The notes under the pieces were generated by a model. That model had not been told where the DNA came from. It saw nothing but the letters and a program-made list of their open reading frames with translations, and ran no database searches. From a virus, in the IMG/VR virus record IMGVR_UViG_3300046462_000093, positions 1-58,313 of that record: a stretch of DNA of 58,313 nucleotides; one strand, 5' to 3'. The position numbers were made by a program, and so were the translations under genes. Below are positions 57,675 to 58,313 of this stretch, piece by piece. Position 1 is the first letter of the stretch, and each line of letters opens with the position of its first letter.

Positions 57675-57986
57675 ATGTATTTAACTGATCTTGATCGAAG
57701 GGAAAGGTCTGGCGTTATGAACTCAAAAGAATATCGAGCCATAATCGCCATAATGTCGTTTAAATTGCTTAGGAAACGCTTTCCAGGACTTGACAAGAAG
57801 CATTTGAAGGAAGTAGCACAATCTATCGCTATCAATGTTCACGCTAGAATGTATGGTGCGAATGTTGATGGTGTAGACAGTCCAATTTGGACTTCGGCTT
57901 GCGGTAATAACCGCATGAATGATCCTAGAGTTAAACCCAATGTAGATGCAAAGGAATTGCTAAATGAAGAAAATTCTGTTGATTAG
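57675..57986 (+). CDS. phage protein of unknown function
   Basis: 103 residues. Basic helical middle (NSKEYRAIIAIMSFKLLRKRFPGLDKKHLKEVAQSIAINVHARMYG in pieces). Overlaps the next gene by 23 nt. No family recognised. Confidence 0.6.
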   Translation: MYLTDLDRRERSGVMNSKEYRAIIAIMSFKLLRKRFPGLDKKHLKEVAQSIAINVHARMYGANVDGVDSPIWTSACGNNRMNDPRVKPNVDAKELLNEENSVD

Positions 57987-58212
57987 TGCTTTGTTCGTTA
58001 CTCCTGCTTTTGCACAGCAACCGGCAGCACAGCCAAGCGAATATCAGCTTAAGGTTACGCCTGCTGAAGTCGATTTGCTATCTGAAGGTTTGCAGACGCA
58101 ACCTTTTGGTAAGGTGTTTCCATTGATCAATAAATTGCGTGAACAGATCATTGCACAACAGCCGAAACCGGAAACAAAGCCGGTGGATAAGCCGGCTGAA
58201 AAGAAGGAATGA
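57964..58212 (+). CDS. small periplasmic protein with signal peptide
   Basis: 82 residues. Signal peptide 1-17 (KKILLISALFVTPAFA, cleavage before QQP), then a helical segment (TPAEVDLLSEGLQTQPFGKVFPLINKLREQI) and a Pro/Lys-rich tail. It could be a spanin-like or other periplasmic accessory; it lies far from the lysis genes. Function unknown. Confidence 0.65.
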   Translation: MKKILLISALFVTPAFAQQPAAQPSEYQLKVTPAEVDLLSEGLQTQPFGKVFPLINKLREQIIAQQPKPETKPVDKPAEKKE

Positions 58213-58215
58213 TTT

Positions 58216-58313
58216 ATGCCTGCCCACAAGCTATCTAAATATGAAGCAGAATATAAAGTTTTTGTGGAGTATTGTAGCGTTTGTGGTGCAGAAGACAACG
58301 AATTGAGTAAACC
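58216..58313 (+). CDS. small Cys protein, cut by the window end
   Basis: Starts MPAHKLSKYEAEYKVF, then YCSVCGAED with a C-x2-C pair; open at the last base. If the two window ends are contiguous the frame continues for five codons (Pro-Leu-Gln-Leu-Gln) and stops at TGA 14-16, giving 37 residues. Confidence 0.5.
   Translation, partial: MPAHKLSKYEAEYKVFVEYCSVCGAEDNELSK

Overview
The window looks like an essentially complete genome (or one circularly permuted unit) of a tailed podovirus with a P22-type head and tail machine. It encodes a P22-like portal, scaffold, coat protein, gp4-like and gp10-like head-completion proteins and three ejection-type proteins. It also encodes its own B-family DNA polymerase, a clamp-like protein, helicase, nuclease, Sak4-like ATPase and primase-helicase. 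I see no integrase. The host is probably an alphaproteobacterium of the Bradyrhizobium/Nitrobacteraceae type. This is inferred from the rhizobial style of the outer-membrane protein at 36073-36789, the holin-like protein and several small exported proteins. The genome is visibly AT-rich and carries two tRNA genes. Its two ends appear to join: the reading frame open at 58313 closes on a TGA at 14-16 that overlaps the ribosome-binding site of the first gene.

Layout. (a) 1-2385 (+): small genes, two tRNAs and a putative small terminase. (b) 2412-10484 (+): eight consecutive genes that almost all begin with Sec signal peptides. They encode fibre- and adhesin-like proteins, among them an S74-chaperone fibre, a protein with silk-like pentapeptide repeats and a beta-helix protein. 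This cassette separates the small from the large terminase. (c) 10517-30999 (+): large terminase interrupted by an intein in its P-loop, portal, a 1118-residue polyvalent protein with an ADP-ribosyltransferase-like domain, a GIY-YIG homing endonuclease, a Tat-exported pectate-lyase-like protein, scaffold, coat, tail-completion and ejection proteins. (d) 31097-37759 (+): collar-domain fibre with signal peptide, exported SGNH hydrolase, holin-like protein, GH24 endolysin, small membrane proteins and an outer-membrane beta-barrel. (e) 37756-48060 (-): replication and recombination operon driven by a consensus-like promoter at 48085-48112. (f) 48265-58313 (+): small HTH regulator, primase-helicase, an AT-rich intergenic candidate origin, then a dense array of very small genes with several sigma70-type promoters, structured leader RNAs, an HNH-AP2 homing endonuclease, a VRR-NUC nuclease and a ParB-like protein.

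The most unusual features are these. About fifteen Sec or Tat signal peptides are present, many on proteins that look like virion fibres or surface enzymes. An octamer, TGTGGGCA, occurs 28 times on either strand and in several reading frames, and an inverted pair of it brackets the -10 of the coat-gene promoter. Four homing elements are present (one intein and three free-standing genes). The free-standing ones sit exactly at stop/start overlaps, and one left a duplicated tail of the neighbouring gene.

All domain assignments were made by eye from the translated sequence. No database search was run.
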